64,000 nucleotides of DNA from Bryobacteraceae bacterium. Lineage in GTDB: Bacteria > Acidobacteriota > Terriglobia > Bryobacterales > Bryobacteraceae. The translations under genes and the position numbers were made by a program. Where the stretch lies: assembly GCA_947458745.1 (NCBI GenBank), contig CANGYQ010000012.1, positions 62,001 to 126,000 of the forward strand, in the 5' to 3' direction. This document shows, in pieces, positions 1 to 10,745 of this stretch. Under the pieces are notes generated by a model that made no database searches, was not told the origin of the DNA, and saw only the letters and a program-made list of their open reading frames with translations. Position 1 is the stretch's first letter. Every line of letters starts with the position of its first letter.

Positions 1-1
1 C

Positions 2-1582
2 ATCAACCTCAGCCTGGGCAGTTTGCTGTCCTCGCGGGACGTGGACAGGCTCTATCAGGATGCGGCCCGGCGGGCCTCCGCGGCCGGAATCGTGATTGTG
101 GCCGCGGCCGGCAACGAAGGGCCGGGCCCGATGACGGCCGGCGCCCCGGCCACGGCTCCCGACATCATCTCGGTCGCGGCCAGCGTGAATGACCGCACCT
201 TCCGCTTCCCCGTCTCGGTGGGCGCGATTACTGCCTACGGCGTGCTCAGCGATGGCCCCAATGCCACTGAGGCGATCTCGGGGACATTGGTGGATGTGCA
301 GAAGCTGGATGGTGACGGCTTGGCCTGCCGCCCTTTCCCCGCCGATTCGCTGAAGGGTCAAATCGCCTTCATCTTGCGCGGCAGCTGCTTCTTTGAGGAC
401 AAAGTGAACAATGCGGCCGCCGCCGGAGCCAGGGCAGCACTGATCTACACGACGCCCGCCTCTCCCCGTCCGGCGTCGTTCACCATCCAGGCGGCCAAGC
501 TGCCAGCGATCATGATTGGCAACTCGGAAGGTGTGTCGATCAAAGCTTCATTGGCTTTGGGGACGCAAGCGGCCCGCTTGGCCTTCAATGGCGAGCCGGT
601 CGATACCGAATCCCGGCAAGTGGCGTCGTTCTCGTCGCGCGGCCCCAGCCAGTATCTGACCATCAAGCCGGAAGTGATCGCCGTCGGACAAGCGGTCTAC
701 ACCGCGGCCGGCACGGCGGACAGTACCAGCCGCTCCTACAATGCCAGCGGCTACATCTTGTCTAACGGCACCAGTTTCTCTTCCCCGATCGTGGCCGGTG
801 CCGTGGCCACGCTACGCGGCGCGCGCCCGGGACTGACAGCGGCGCAGTACCGCTCGCTGATTATCAACGGAGCCAGCCTGTTTACGCCCTCCAGCAGCAC
901 CCAAGCATTCCCGGTGATCGCGGCCGGGGCGGGCCTGATGGATTTGCAGAATGCCTTGCGCTCCCCGTTGGCTTCCTCGGTGGTAGCGCTGGAGCTGGGG
1001 AGCGTCCCCAGCGGAACCTTCGCCGTCGCCCGGGAGCTCAGCATCGCTAATCTCGGCACCGACACGGACCAGGTAAAGGTGGAAGTGCTTCCCCGGGAAG
1101 GCTCCCTGTCGCCAGCCGTCTCTGCCTCCTCCTTGACCATCGCCCCGGGTGAAGCCGGAACGCTGGCCGTCAGCCTGCAAGCGGCGGGAGTACCCACCGG
1201 CATTTATCAGGGGGTCGTGCAGTTGACCAGCACGACAGGTTCGATACTGCGGATCCCCTATTGGTTCGCCGTCCCCAGCCAGGAAGCCACGTCTTATACC
1301 GTGCTCAACCAGTCGCCCAGTTCGCCACGATTGGGACAACAAGTGCAACTGATCATCCGCGTGTTTGACACGACCGGTCTGCCGGTGTTGAGCGACCAGT
1401 TCACCGTTCGCCCCGTTTCAGCTGGTACAACGGCGGAAGAGCCTGTGAATCTGGACCGCCAAGTCCCTGGCACCTACCTGGTGCGGGTCAAGTTGGCCGA
1501 CGTTGGAGCAACCAACAGCTTCACGCTGGAGCTGGGCAACTACCGCGGGGAACTTTCTGTGCGTGCTACCGGCGGCAACTGA
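2..1582 (+). CDS. Secreted subtilisin-like serine protease (S8), 5' truncated by window edge
   Basis: This is the C-terminal part of a subtilase. The frame is open from base 2 (INLSLGS, the strand following the catalytic Asp/His region), so the start and the Asp and His residues lie before the window. Visible in order: the oxyanion-hole segment AAAGNEGPGP (about 100-130), a PA-type insert (about 240-560) with the typical GQIAFILRGSCFFEDKV core, and the catalytic serine in GTSFSSP (Ser codon 773-775). A C-terminal beta-sandwich region follows, probably Fn3/Ig-like. An extracellular or cell-surface degradative protease is likely. The TTG at 23 is an internal codon, not a start. No regulation is visible. 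Confidence 0.9.
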   Translation: MNLSLGSLLSSRDVDRLYQDAARRASAAGIVIVAAAGNEGPGPMTAGAPATAPDIISVAASVNDRTFRFPVSVGAITAYGVLSDGPNATEAISGTLVDVQKLDGDGLACRPFPADSLKGQIAFILRGSCFFEDKVNNAAAAGARAALIYTTPASPRPASFTIQAAKLPAIMIGNSEGVSIKASLALGTQAARLAFNGEPVDTESRQVASFSSRGPSQYLTIKPEVIAVGQAVYTAAGTADSTSRSYNASGYILSNGTSFSSPIVAGAVATLRGARPGLTAAQYRSLIINGASLFTPSSSTQAFPVIAAGAGLMDLQNALRSPLASSVVALELGSVPSGTFAVARELSIANLGTDTDQVKVEVLPREGSLSPAVSASSLTIAPGEAGTLAVSLQAAGVPTGIYQGVVQLTSTTGSILRIPYWFAVPSQEATSYTVLNQSPSSPRLGQQVQLIIRVFDTTGLPVLSDQFTVRPVSAGTTAEEPVNLDRQVPGTYLVRVKLADVGATNSFTLELGNYRGELSVRATGGN

Positions 1583-1586
1583 AGCG

Positions 1587-1592
1587 TATAAT
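1587..1592 (+). promoter_or_regulatory. Candidate -10 box (TATAAT) for greA
   Basis: A perfect TATAAT lies just after the protease stop and 19 nt before the GTG of greA. It would give a leader of about 12 nt carrying AGAAG as a weak Shine-Dalgarno. I see no convincing -35 box. Confidence 0.45.
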
Positions 1593-1611
1593 CATCGCTA
1601 GAAGCACTGAC

Positions 1612-2079
1612 GTGATTGAGCTTAAGAAGAAACTGCAAGCTGAGATCGCGGCTCTGGAATATGAGCTGCGCAATGAACTGCCCAAAGAGATCCTGAAGGC
1701 CCGCGAACACGGGGACCTGAGCGAGAACGCGGAGTATCACGCCGCCAAGGAGCGGCAATCCTACGTCAGTGCGCGCCTGGCCCAATTCCATCAGCGGCTG
1801 AAGGATCTGTCCATGGTCGATGTCTCAAAGATCGCCACCGACCGGGTGGGCCTGGGAAGCACCGTCGTCGTCTATGACTCCCAGAAGGAGATGGAAGTCA
1901 CCTATTATCTGGTCACCAGCGAAGACGCCGACGCAGCGGCGGGCCGGATTTCCACCACCTCGCCCATCGGCAAAGGCCTGTTGGGTAAGCAGGTGGGCGA
2001 CGAAGTCCGCATCGTGATCCCGGGCGGTAGCCGAAACATGGAAGTACTAAGGCTGACAACCATCCACGAGGTGAGCTAG
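1612..2079 (+). CDS. greA: Transcription elongation factor GreA
   Basis: GreA binds the RNA polymerase secondary channel and stimulates cleavage of backtracked transcripts. The 155-residue length is typical. The N-terminal coiled coil (about 1-75) holds the hallmark stretch AREHGDLSENAEYHAAKERQ, with the acidic tip residues Asp and Glu. The C-terminal FKBP-like domain runs from about 80 to the end (SPIGKGLLGKQVGDEV). The start is a GTG 29 nt after the upstream stop, and no other in-frame start fits the family N-terminus. The next gene follows after 43 nt. Confidence 0.96.
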   Translation: MIELKKKLQAEIAALEYELRNELPKEILKAREHGDLSENAEYHAAKERQSYVSARLAQFHQRLKDLSMVDVSKIATDRVGLGSTVVVYDSQKEMEVTYYLVTSEDADAAAGRISTTSPIGKGLLGKQVGDEVRIVIPGGSRNMEVLRLTTIHEVS

Positions 2080-2122
2080 ACTCGTCAGCGGGGAGCTTTC
2101 TCCGTGTCTCCCAACTGATTAC

Positions 2123-2752
2123 ATGACGTTGACCAAAGCCATTGGCGAAGGCTGCAACGCGATCATCCGCCTGATCGTGCGCGGCTTGGCGCTCGCCCGC
2201 ATTCACCCCAACGCCCTGACCTTCATCGGGCTGTTGATCAATATCTGGGCGGCGGTCCTGTTGGCTGGCGGCAGCTTCCGCTGGGCGGGCGCGGTGATCA
2301 TTGGTGCGGGCATCTTTGACATGGTGGATGGCCGCGTGGCCCGCGAGACCAACCAGGTGACCAGCTTCGGCGGCTTCTTCGATTCGGTGATCGACCGCTA
2401 CTCGGATTTGGCTTTGCTGATGGGGCTGCTGGTCTACTATGCCTCCATCAACCGGAACTTCTATGTCGTCCTCACGGCCGTGGTGATGACCGCCTCGGTC
2501 ATGACCAGCTACACCCGGGCGCGGGCGGAAAACACAATCCCCACCTGCAAAGTGGGCTTCCTGGAACGTCCCGAACGGGTGGTGTTGTTGATTATCGGGG
2601 CGTTGTTTGACCGCATGGCCCCGGTGCTGTGGGTGATCGCGATTCTGGGTAACCTGACGGTGATCCATCGCATGTTGTTCACGTGGCAGGATACCCGCCG
2701 CCTGGAAGATGCGCAGTTGCGCCCAGCCCTCTCCAAAAGCACCGCCAACTAG
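2123..2752 (+). CDS. CDP-alcohol phosphatidyltransferase family membrane protein
   Basis: This integral membrane enzyme of phospholipid head-group synthesis transfers a phosphatidyl group from CDP-diacylglycerol (or a similar donor) to an alcohol. The family signature DG-x2-AR-x8-G-x3-D-x3-D is intact: DGRVARE, then GGFFDSVIDR with the last two aspartates. Several hydrophobic segments fit the usual six-helix fold; the 209-residue length is normal. The acceptor (glycerol-3-phosphate, inositol phosphate or other) cannot be told from sequence, so pgsA is not assigned. It starts at ATG 2123. A dispersed palindromic element lies just downstream. Confidence 0.88.
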   Translation: MTLTKAIGEGCNAIIRLIVRGLALARIHPNALTFIGLLINIWAAVLLAGGSFRWAGAVIIGAGIFDMVDGRVARETNQVTSFGGFFDSVIDRYSDLALLMGLLVYYASINRNFYVVLTAVVMTASVMTSYTRARAENTIPTCKVGFLERPERVVLLIIGALFDRMAPVLWVIAILGNLTVIHRMLFTWQDTRRLEDAQLRPALSKSTAN

Positions 2753-2779
2753 TTCCTAACCAGATGAGTTGTTGGCATC

Positions 2780-2844
2780 AGCCCCATGCGCGAGCTGGGG
2801 GCTTTCTCTGGGTTCAGCAATGGCCCCCAGCTGACGAATGGGGC
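2780..2844. repeat. Paired palindromic intergenic repeat (REP/BIME-like), copy A
   Basis: A 24-nt imperfect palindrome (2780-2803: AGCCCC-ATGCGCGAGCTG-GGGGCT) is followed after 19 nt by an inverted relative (2823-2844: GCCCCC...GGGGC). Copy C at 45236 has the same two-part architecture with a similar spacer (TTYTC.GGGT). Followed by TTTCTCT, the first hairpin could also end transcription of the phosphatidyltransferase gene. Confidence 0.6.
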
Positions 2845-2894
2845 GGGGCGAGCCTGTGTTTCGAACCCTACAAAGGAATCAGGAGGCCAACGTC

Positions 2895-3293
2895 TTAGGC
2901 ACCGGGCTCTTTCTCTTTACCTTCCAGGATCACCACTGCCATCGCCATCTCGGTGGTGTGCGTCAGCGATAGCACCACATTCACCGCTCCACGCCGCTCC
3001 GCGATCTCCGCAGCCACACCATGGAAGCGGAGCGTGGGCTCACCAGAAGGTTTGTTGGCCACCTCGAAATCCTGCCACCGGACGCCGTGGCTCCAGCCCG
3101 TGCCAATGGCCTTCATGCCCGCTTCTTTGGCCGCAAACCGGGCGGCGTACCGCTCATACTTATTGGCCTTACGCTCGACATAGCTAATTTCAGCAGGAGT
3201 AAATATGCGCTGGACAAAACGGTCACCGTAGCGTTCAATCGCCTGCCGGAGACGGCTTACCTCGGCCAAGTCTGTTCCGATACCCACAATCAT
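2895..3293 (-). CDS. acpS: Holo-[acyl-carrier-protein] synthase
   Basis: AcpS transfers 4'-phosphopantetheine from CoA to the serine of apo-ACP. The N-terminus MIVGIGTDLAEVSRLRQAIE carries the Mg-binding Asp, and RFAAKEAGMKAIGTG carries the second conserved Glu/Lys motif. The C-terminal LSLTHTTEMAMAVVILE is also typical. I chose the ATG at 3293 because MIVGIGTDL is the family N-terminus; an upstream in-frame start at 3332 would add 13 unrelated residues. The 132-residue length fits. A TACGAT (3316-3321, minus strand) could be its -10. The gene is divergent from the ABC ATPase. Confidence 0.94.
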   Translation of the reverse strand: MIVGIGTDLAEVSRLRQAIERYGDRFVQRIFTPAEISYVERKANKYERYAARFAAKEAGMKAIGTGWSHGVRWQDFEVANKPSGEPTLRFHGVAAEIAERRGAVNVVLSLTHTTEMAMAVVILEGKEKEPGA

Positions 3294-3351
3294 AAAATCT
3301 GCCGCTACCCTCTTGATCGTACACTGGAGCATACAATTGAAGAGTTCCGGA

Positions 3352-4077
3352 ATGCAGCCTCTCTCCGCCCCCCTAGTCCAAGTCCGCCAACTCTCCTACA
3401 CCTACCCTGACGGCACCAGGGCGCTGGACAACATCAACTTCGAAATGTCTGCCGGTGAAACCGTGGTGTTACTGGGGGCCAACGGCTCCGGGAAGACGAC
3501 GTTCGTTCTCCACCTAAATGGCCTGTTGCTGGGTCAAGGCCAGGTACTCGTGGCCGGTGTCAGCGTCAATAAACAAACGCTCTCGGAGGTCCGCCGGCGA
3601 GTCGGCATCGTCTTCCAGAACTCGGACGAGCAACTGTTTATGACTAGCGTTCTCGACGATGTTGCTTTTGGGCCGCAGAATTTGGGGATGGCACCCCAGG
3701 AAGCTTTTGATCTGGCACGGAAGATGTTGAACCGAGTGGGGTTGCCCGATGCGGAACACAAGGTGCCCTATCATCTAAGCGCGGGAGAAAAAAAACGCGT
3801 GGCTATCGCGGGGATTCTGGCAATGAGCCCGGACTTACTGATACTGGATGAACCGACTGTCTATTTGGACCCGCCCGGTCAACGGACGCTGATAGGGCTA
3901 CTACGGGAGCTACCCCAACCGAAGATTGTCGTGACGCACGACGTAGTGCTGGCGCAAGCAATAGGCACGCGCGCGGTGTTCTTTGAGAAGGGGACGATTA
4001 GGGGTATGGGGACCGTCACCGAAGTGATGAACCAATTCGGTTGGGACCCCAGCCAAGCAATCCGAGGCACCGCCTAA
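3352..4077 (+). CDS. ABC transporter ATP-binding protein, CbiO/EcfA type
   Basis: This is the nucleotide-binding subunit of an energy-coupling-factor importer (cobalt, nickel or vitamin uptake). Walker A is GANGSGKTT, the Q-loop is VFQNSDEQLF (the N-x-D-x-Q form typical of CbiO/EcfA), the signature is LSAGEKKRVAIAG, and Walker B is LLILDEPT with a distal VVTHD switch. I prefer ATG 3352, 241 residues, matching family N-termini; the TTG at 3313 would overlap acpS. No transmembrane T or S component is adjacent, so the substrate is unknown and the partners must be encoded elsewhere. Confidence 0.88.
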   Translation: MQPLSAPLVQVRQLSYTYPDGTRALDNINFEMSAGETVVLLGANGSGKTTFVLHLNGLLLGQGQVLVAGVSVNKQTLSEVRRRVGIVFQNSDEQLFMTSVLDDVAFGPQNLGMAPQEAFDLARKMLNRVGLPDAEHKVPYHLSAGEKKRVAIAGILAMSPDLLILDEPTVYLDPPGQRTLIGLLRELPQPKIVVTHDVVLAQAIGTRAVFFEKGTIRGMGTVTEVMNQFGWDPSQAIRGTA

Positions 4078-4108
4078 GCGGCAAGCACTGAAAGTGACGA
4101 AGCCGAGA

Positions 4109-4381
4109 CTAAGCGGTTTCGCCGCCCTGCTTCTTGCGATACTCCGCCCAGCGCTTCTTCTGCGCGGCCGCAATGCGCTTGCGGGCTTCCGGGCTCAGCA
4201 TACGCTTCTTGCCGGAGGCCGCGGGCTTGCTGGCCGCCGCCGACGACTTACGAGGACGGGCCACCGCGGCACCGCCACCCAGGGCAGCGCGGACACTGGC
4301 AATCTGTTGTTCCAAACGCGCCTGCTGCATCAGCAGGCCTTCAAGTGCGGCGTTTAACAAGGCCGGGTCAGAAATAGACAT
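4109..4381 (-). CDS. Small basic protein with coiled coil, unknown function
   Basis: A 90-residue protein. The N-terminal half (about 1-40) looks like a short amphipathic coiled coil (LLMQQARLEQQIASVRAAL). The rest is an Ala/Lys/Ser-rich linker ending in a basic motif, LSPEARKRIAAAQKKRWAEY, which recurs at the ends of small acidobacterial and other soil-bacterial proteins and may bind nucleic acid. I chose ATG 4381 because GGAGA lies about 10 nt upstream; the longer frame adds 17 residues with no ribosome site. It is convergent with the ABC ATPase. Function is not known; a nucleoid or RNA-associated role is only inferred from charge. Confidence 0.7.
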   Translation of the reverse strand: MSISDPALLNAALEGLLMQQARLEQQIASVRAALGGGAAVARPRKSSAAASKPAASGKKRMLSPEARKRIAAAQKKRWAEYRKKQGGETA

Positions 4382-4438
4382 TATGTTGATTCTCCGAAAA
4401 ACTCGCTTCTTACAGTATGAAGTTGTGAACAACTCATG

Positions 4439-4900
4439 TCAATTATCTTTTCGATCTTTTTTGGTTGACTCGATAATCAGCGTGATGGGGCCTTGATTGG
4501 TGAGTTCAACCCGCATGTCGGCCTGAAATCGCCCCGTTTCCACCTGTATCCCGGCCGCGCGGATCTGTTCGACAAAGTACTCATACAGCCCGCGAGCTTC
4601 CTCCGCCGGGGCCGCCTGATCAAAGCTGGGCCGGTTACCTTTGGCACAGTTGGCAATCAAAGTGAACTGAGAGACAGCCAGCACCGAGCCACCAACTTCA
4701 CCAATAGATCGATTCATTCGGCCATTTTCATCTGGAAAGATCCGGAGAGCGGCCACCTTGCGGGCCAGATAGGCGGCATCACTAGCTTCATCGCCGCGGG
4801 CTACTCCCAGCAGTATCAGCAGTCCAGTGCCAATCTCGCCGGTCACGGCATCCTCGACGGTCACCCGGGCTGACGTCACTCGCTGCACCAACGCGATCAT
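4439..4900 (-). CDS. dtd: D-aminoacyl-tRNA deacylase
   Basis: Dtd hydrolyses the ester bond of D-aminoacyl-tRNAs and mischarged glycyl-tRNA(Ala), recycling tRNA and protecting translation. It begins [17 protein letters not shown] and has both catalytic-site signatures: SQFTL with the catalytic Ser-Gln, and NQGPIT, a conservative variant of the cis Gly-Pro loop NxGPVT. The 153-residue length is normal apart from a Lys/Asp-rich tail. The start overlaps the malQ stop as ATGA (4897-4900), indicating translational coupling with malQ upstream. Confidence 0.95.
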   Translation of the reverse strand: MIALVQRVTSARVTVEDAVTGEIGTGLLILLGVARGDEASDAAYLARKVAALRIFPDENGRMNRSIGEVGGSVLAVSQFTLIANCAKGNRPSFDQAAPAEEARGLYEYFVEQIRAAGIQVETGRFQADMRVELTNQGPITLIIESTKKDRKDN

Positions 4901-6735
4901 TGCGCGAGACCACGCCCACACCGGACAATAATGTTACGTATCCGGTTCGTCATCGCCACCATGTCCGCCCGCTGCGCCAACTCGTCCAGGCTGAGCGCCA
5001 TTTTGCGCCGCCAGTTGGGGTACTGGGCGGTGGAACCAGGCAGATTCTGCTGGAAGACCTCGCCAGTTAGCTCTTCCTGGTTCACCACCAGAAGCTCACA
5101 ATTGGTCTGAGCCAGCAGTTCAATCACGCCCGCCACCAGTTCCGGCCCTAACTTCGGAATATCCGCCGCCAACTGAGGCGTGCCCGCGGGTACCAACTTC
5201 CACTCGTGTAAACAATTAAGCAGGCTCTGCCGGTCGCGTGTCCGCTCGGCACGGTGCCGCAGACAAACTTCGTCATCCGCTAACCCCGCCGCGAAGCGAG
5301 CCTCAATATCGGCCCCCGACCAGAAGCCCGCCAGCGTGGGTAAATCATGGGTCGTCACGGTCGCGACAGCCTGGGCCGAATACTGAGATGGATGCTTGAA
5401 CCGGCCGTCGTGTTCGCGCTCAAAGTAGAGCACGCGATAACCGAGAATGCCCGACTGATTCAGCGCCTGGCGCATCTCGTCCGTGATGGTACCCAGATCC
5501 TCGCCAATAATCCGTACACCTAAGTCCGAGCTTTCCCGCGCCAACACCGCCAGCAGGTCGGCCCAGCGTTCTTCCACGTAAGTGCCTTCCTTGGCCGTGA
5601 AGCCTTCCGGAATCCAGAACAACCGGAACAGCCGCATCACGTGATCCAGGCGGAGCGCCCCGCCGTGCCGGGCATTGTTCCGGATGGAGGCGGTAAACAA
5701 CTGGTATCCATCCCGGAGATGCTGCGAGGAGTTAGGCGGCGGAAACGCCCAGTCCTGCCCTTCGGGTGAAAAGTCATCCGGCGGCGCACCCACGCGGCAG
5801 CCGCGCGCAAAGTGGTCCGGGTTGGCCCATAGGTCGCACCCATAGCGATCAGTGGCCAACGCTAGATCATGGTAAAGACCCAGCGGCATCCCCGCATCAC
5901 GCGCGTGCTGCTGGACAGCGGCCAACTGCTGGTCTAACTGCCACTGGAGCCACATCCAAAACTCGACGGCCCGGGCATTCTGACGCAGGTAGCTGCGGCT
6001 GCCTTCCGCATGCGGATGCTGGCAATCGGCTGGCCAGTCGGTCCACAGCCAGGTACCGGGCCGGGTGAGGCGAAAGTGCTCATCCAAGGCACAGAACAAT
6101 GCGAAGTCTCCCAGCAATGTACCTTGCTGGCTCTTGAACGCCTCAAAGGCAGGGTCCGGCGCGAACTCGGCAAAGGTCTTCTTGAGCACGCCCAGCTTCA
6201 GTTCCGCGACGCGCTCGTACTCGACAAACTCAGTCGCCCGCAAGCCCGCCAGAACTTCCTCCGGGGGCAGGAATGGCCCTGTACCGGGCACCGCCGCCAC
6301 GTCCAGATAAAGGAAGTTACGGTAATACGAGCACAGCGGCAGGTAAGGCGAGGTATTGTACGGCTGACGATTGTGGATCGCATGCAGCGGGTTCAAGGCA
6401 ATAAAGGATGCCTCCAAGGCCGGCACAGCCCAGTCGATTAACCGGCGCAGATCCCCCAGATCCCCACAGCCCCAGTTGCGTTCCGACCGAAGTCCGTAAA
6501 GGCTAACCGCCAGCCCGGCACTTTTCCTTCGCATCGGTGGCTGCCACACGCGCGCCGCCAGGGGCTGGCCAGCCGCCGCACGGCCTTCAGTTGACTCGGC
6601 AGGAACTTCCGGCGCGGGGCCCAGTGCGGCCAGAATACTTTGCAACACGGCGTCGCTAGCCTCATGGCAGCGGCCGAACACATCGTAGTACGTAGGCTGA
6701 ATTCCGCGACTGAGTGCAACACTTTTCAGGTCCAA
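4897..6735 (-). CDS. malQ: 4-alpha-glucanotransferase (amylomaltase, GH77)
   Basis: MalQ disproportionates maltodextrins in the cytoplasm by transferring glucan chains between alpha-1,4 acceptors. Catalytic motifs in order: [11 protein letters not shown] (nucleophile Asp), [10 protein letters not shown] (acid/base Glu) and [10 protein letters not shown] (transition-state Asp). The frame stays open to 7071, but the first ~110 codons are antisense to nuoB and do not look like GH77. The likely start is TTG 6735 ([18 protein letters not shown]), giving 612 residues; an ATG at 6771 is the alternative and would overlap nuoB head to head. No strong ribosome site is seen. It is followed by the coupled dtd. 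Confidence 0.93.
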   Translation of the reverse strand: MDLKSVALSRGIQPTYYDVFGRCHEASDAVLQSILAALGPAPEVPAESTEGRAAAGQPLAARVWQPPMRRKSAGLAVSLYGLRSERNWGCGDLGDLRRLIDWAVPALEASFIALNPLHAIHNRQPYNTSPYLPLCSYYRNFLYLDVAAVPGTGPFLPPEEVLAGLRATEFVEYERVAELKLGVLKKTFAEFAPDPAFEAFKSQQGTLLGDFALFCALDEHFRLTRPGTWLWTDWPADCQHPHAEGSRSYLRQNARAVEFWMWLQWQLDQQLAAVQQHARDAGMPLGLYHDLALATDRYGCDLWANPDHFARGCRVGAPPDDFSPEGQDWAFPPPNSSQHLRDGYQLFTASIRNNARHGGALRLDHVMRLFRLFWIPEGFTAKEGTYVEERWADLLAVLARESSDLGVRIIGEDLGTITDEMRQALNQSGILGYRVLYFEREHDGRFKHPSQYSAQAVATVTTHDLPTLAGFWSGADIEARFAAGLADDEVCLRHRAERTRDRQSLLNCLHEWKLVPAGTPQLAADIPKLGPELVAGVIELLAQTNCELLVVNQEELTGEVFQQNLPGSTAQYPNWRRKMALSLDELAQRADMVAMTNRIRNIIVRCGRGLAQ

Positions 6736-6745
6736 TCTTGATTCT

Positions 6746-7327
6746 ATGGGATACTCGAAGCAGGAAGTCATGGAACTCGAAAATCGCATCGACCTGGGAC
6801 CTATCCCGCAAGACTTTTTTGAGCGGATCGACGACGAAGGCAACGGCGGCGGACTCGGAGACGGCATTCTCCTCACCACGCTCGACAGCGTGCTGAACTG
6901 GGGCCGCGCCAACTCCATCTGGCCGATGGCCTTTGGCTTGGCCTGCTGCGCCATCGAGATGATGTCGATGACCGGTTCCCGGTTCGACATCTCACGCTTC
7001 GGAGCCGAAGTGTTCCGCGGTTCGCCGCGCCAGGCCGATCTGATGATCATCGCCGGCCGCGTCTCCAACAAGATGGCCCCTGTGGTCCGTCAGCTGTACC
7101 AGCAGATGCCGGAACCGCGCTGGGTGATCTCGATGGGTGCCTGCGCCACGTCGATGGGCGTGTTCTCCAACTACGCGCTGATCCCGGTGAACCAGGTAGT
7201 CCCAGTGGACATCTACGTACCTGGCTGCCCGCCGCGGCCGGAACAGCTGATCTATGCCATCACGCTGCTGCAGCAGAAGATCGCCCAGGAGCGTGGCTCC
7301 ATGACGCGCGCGCTGAACTTGGCCTAA
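6746..7327 (+). CDS. nuoB: NADH-quinone oxidoreductase subunit B
   Basis: NuoB carries the terminal [4Fe-4S] cluster N2 of complex I, which passes electrons to quinone. All four cluster ligands are present: the tandem ACCAIEMM, then MGACATS and VPGCPPRPE. At 193 residues the length is normal. ATG 6746 is taken as start; ATG 6770 (MELENRID) is equally possible. Only about 10 bp separate it from the presumed malQ start on the other strand. No other nuo gene is in the window, so this copy is an orphan relative to a standard nuo operon. A strong bidirectional terminator follows. Confidence 0.95.
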   Translation: MGYSKQEVMELENRIDLGPIPQDFFERIDDEGNGGGLGDGILLTTLDSVLNWGRANSIWPMAFGLACCAIEMMSMTGSRFDISRFGAEVFRGSPRQADLMIIAGRVSNKMAPVVRQLYQQMPEPRWVISMGACATSMGVFSNYALIPVNQVVPVDIYVPGCPPRPEQLIYAITLLQQKIAQERGSMTRALNLA

Positions 7328-7336
7328 GGCGTTCGC

Positions 7337-7360
7337 AGCCCCAAGCTCACGCATGGGGCT
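7337..7360 (-). repeat. Palindromic intergenic repeat, copy B (single)
   Basis: Read on the minus strand this is AGCCCC-ATGCGTGAGCTT-GGGGCT, differing by one base from the first half of copy C (45236) and by a few from copy A (2780). It lies between the nuoB stop and the terminator hairpin. The flanks do not match those of A and C, so it is a single rather than a paired copy. Confidence 0.6.
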
Positions 7361-7368
7361 AGAACTGA

Positions 7369-7413
7369 AAACAGAAGAAGGGGAGCGAGTTCATCGCTCC
7401 CCTTCTTCTGTTT
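7369..7413. terminator. Bidirectional intrinsic terminator between nuoB and metK
   Basis: A perfect 20-bp inverted repeat (7369-7388 and 7394-7413) with a 5-nt loop. The arm starts AAACAGAAGAAGG and ends GCGA. The stem has A/T ends on both sides, so it can serve the convergent nuoB and metK transcripts. Confidence 0.85.
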
Positions 7414-7434
7414 GGAACGGTGACTACCGGAAAG

Positions 7435-8607
<1,173 letters not shown>

Positions 8608-8858
8608 GGGCGTTAACTTCCTCCTGAACACAATGCGATCTGTCCCCGACTTTGGCGCTTGATCATTCTCCGCGGACGGCGGAGGGATGGAGAAACTGCA
8701 ACCGGAAACGCACCATTTCTTAGTCTACCGGGCCACTCAGAGCACGTCAATTCAACCATTTGCTCGGGTGCCCTGGAACTGATCACCTACTGGCGTGCCA
8801 AAGAACGCTTAGGCCGCCCCGTAAACACGGGTAGAGAGGGCTTTACCAAACGAATCGT

Positions 8859-10694
8859 TCACGGGATCAGCCGGGCGTCTCCATCGCGCCGGGTGATGCG
8901 TTCGCGGTCCAGAAACTCAAGCAAAGGAATGGCAAACTTGCGGGAAACACCGGTCCATTCCTTGAACTCTCCCACTTGAAAACGCTGCCCCCGGCGTGCG
9001 GCCAGCACTTGTTTCAGCTGGCCCACCGCGTCGCGATGATAGATCAGCCCGGCCCCGATCCGCACCAGGCGGCCGTCCCGCAGCAGCAGGCTCAGCAGCG
9101 ACTTGGCGCGCCCGGCCTCCACTCCGCAACCAGCCAGGACATCGTCGGCCGCGGGAACTACCAGCCCGGCCACCGCAAAAGCGTTCTCAATCTTGGCCAG
9201 GGCCGCGTCCTCATCCTGCTTCAAATGAAGCCGGTGAGACTTCAGCCGCACCACCTCCGCCTCCGCCACCAGTTCATCGCCCAGCAGACTGTCCAGTAAA
9301 GCAGCGGGCGCACCGGCCAGCTCCCGGCTACGCAGCTCTTCCTTCAAGATGCCCGGAGCCAGCGGCTGTTCGCGGTGAAACGCCGCCACGACTTCCACCA
9401 ACCGTTGCCGCAAGGCCCGGACCCGGGCCGGATCAATCAGCGGCACGGTACCCGCTTCCGCACTGGTGAAGCCGCGCGCCAACAGCTCAGCCGGCAGCAA
9501 GCCATAGGGCGCTTCCTCTACCAGCAACCGGATCTGTCCCGCCCGGTCCGCTGAATCGAGCTGCTGAAGTCGCTTGACCAGCGGCCCACGCCGCAGGGAT
9601 GGAGGGTAGGGATCGACAATCCAACCGCCACCAATGGTCTCGACCGGGGAGAAGCGGCGCAGAATAAACCGGTCCCCCGGCAGCAGCAGAAGTGGTTCGG
9701 CTAACACCAACCGAGCGTAAGGCGCCACTGCGTCCAGCAGCCGGAGCTCCGCTTCCACTTCCGCCGTGCCGGCATGAAAATGCACCGGTGTCCGAGCTTT
9801 CAAGGGCGGGGCGCCCGCCAGCATCTCCAGCCGGACACCGACCTCGCCCGTGGCTCGGAATAGTCCCACTGGGGCCAACGTCTGCCCGCGGCGCAGTTGC
9901 CCCACCTCCACGCCTGCGAGGTTAATGGCCGCCCGTTGCCCCACTCCGGCCGACTTGGCGGGCGCGCCATGCGCCTGGATGCCGCGTACCCGGACCCGGT
10001 GCCCATCCGGGTAAAGCTCCAGCTCATCTTCCAGCCGGACCCGCCCGGCGGCCACCGTACCGGTAACCACGGCCCCAAAGCCGCGCATGGCAAACGCGCG
10101 GTCCACCGGAAGTCGAAACGGGAAGTCGCTGCCTTTCGTCGAAGCTCCCATGGCCTGCTTGGACGCACCACTGGACAACTTACCCAGGCGAGCAATTTCA
10201 GCGCGGAGTTCCGGCAGACCAGCACCCGTCACCGCGCTAACGGCATGGACCGGGGCGGACTCCAGAAATGACCCCGCCACCATCTCCTCCACCTCCATCC
10301 GCACCAACTCCAGCATGTCCGCATCCACCAGGTCGGCTTTGGTCAACGCAATGATGCCGCACTTCAAACCCAGCAGCCGGCAGATGTCAAAATGCTCCCG
10401 CGTCTGGGGCTTGATGGATTCATCCGCCGACACGACAAACAGCACAATGTCGATGCCGGTGACGCCCGCCAGCATGTTCTTGACAAACCGTTCATGCCCC
10501 GGGACGTCAACAAAACCCGCCCGGAGCGGGCCCGGCAGGTCCAGGTGCGCAAAGCCCAGATCGATGGAGATGCCGCGCGCCTTTTCTTCCTTCAGCCGGT
10601 CGGTTTCAATGCCGGTAAGTGCGCGCACCAAGGCCGTCTTGCCATGATCGATGTGCCCCGCCGTGCCGACGATGATGTTCTTGACTTCGATGAT
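8859..10694 (-). CDS. selB: Selenocysteine-specific elongation factor SelB
   Basis: SelB delivers Sec-tRNA(Sec) to UGA codons by binding a SECIS hairpin in the mRNA. The EF-Tu-like GTPase motifs are GHIDHGKT (G1), DVPGHE (G3) and TKAD (G4); beta-barrel domains follow, and the last ~230 residues match the winged-helix tail that binds SECIS. The length of 611 is close to the usual ~610. The first Met-type codon (GTG 10631) falls inside the P-loop and would destroy it. Between the upstream in-frame stop and G1 there is no ATG, GTG, TTG or CTG. The best start is ATC 10694, 7 nt after GGAGG (10702-10706); GTC at 10685-10683 matches where homologues start ([11 protein letters not shown]). No selA, selD or tRNA-Sec is in the window. 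Confidence 0.93.
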   Translation of the reverse strand: MIEVKNIIVGTAGHIDHGKTALVRALTGIETDRLKEEKARGISIDLGFAHLDLPGPLRAGFVDVPGHERFVKNMLAGVTGIDIVLFVVSADESIKPQTREHFDICRLLGLKCGIIALTKADLVDADMLELVRMEVEEMVAGSFLESAPVHAVSAVTGAGLPELRAEIARLGKLSSGASKQAMGASTKGSDFPFRLPVDRAFAMRGFGAVVTGTVAAGRVRLEDELELYPDGHRVRVRGIQAHGAPAKSAGVGQRAAINLAGVEVGQLRRGQTLAPVGLFRATGEVGVRLEMLAGAPPLKARTPVHFHAGTAEVEAELRLLDAVAPYARLVLAEPLLLLPGDRFILRRFSPVETIGGGWIVDPYPPSLRRGPLVKRLQQLDSADRAGQIRLLVEEAPYGLLPAELLARGFTSAEAGTVPLIDPARVRALRQRLVEVVAAFHREQPLAPGILKEELRSRELAGAPAALLDSLLGDELVAEAEVVRLKSHRLHLKQDEDAALAKIENAFAVAGLVVPAADDVLAGCGVEAGRAKSLLSLLLRDGRLVRIGAGLIYHRDAVGQLKQVLAARRGQRFQVGEFKEWTGVSRKFAIPLLEFLDRERITRRDGDARLIP

Positions 10695-10745
10695 TCCCTG
10701 CCCTCCGGGCCGCTGCCGCCAACGCTCTGGCCGCCACGCCGCATA

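Noticed and set aside
2840-2900. tRNA-like TTCGAACCC near 2860
   Set aside because: Resembles a T-loop, but there is no matching acceptor stem, anticodon arm or D-arm around it.
8608-8858. SAM riboswitch or tRNA-Sec in the region between selB and metK
   Set aside because: No SAM-I/II core pattern and no tRNA cloverleaf could be found by eye.
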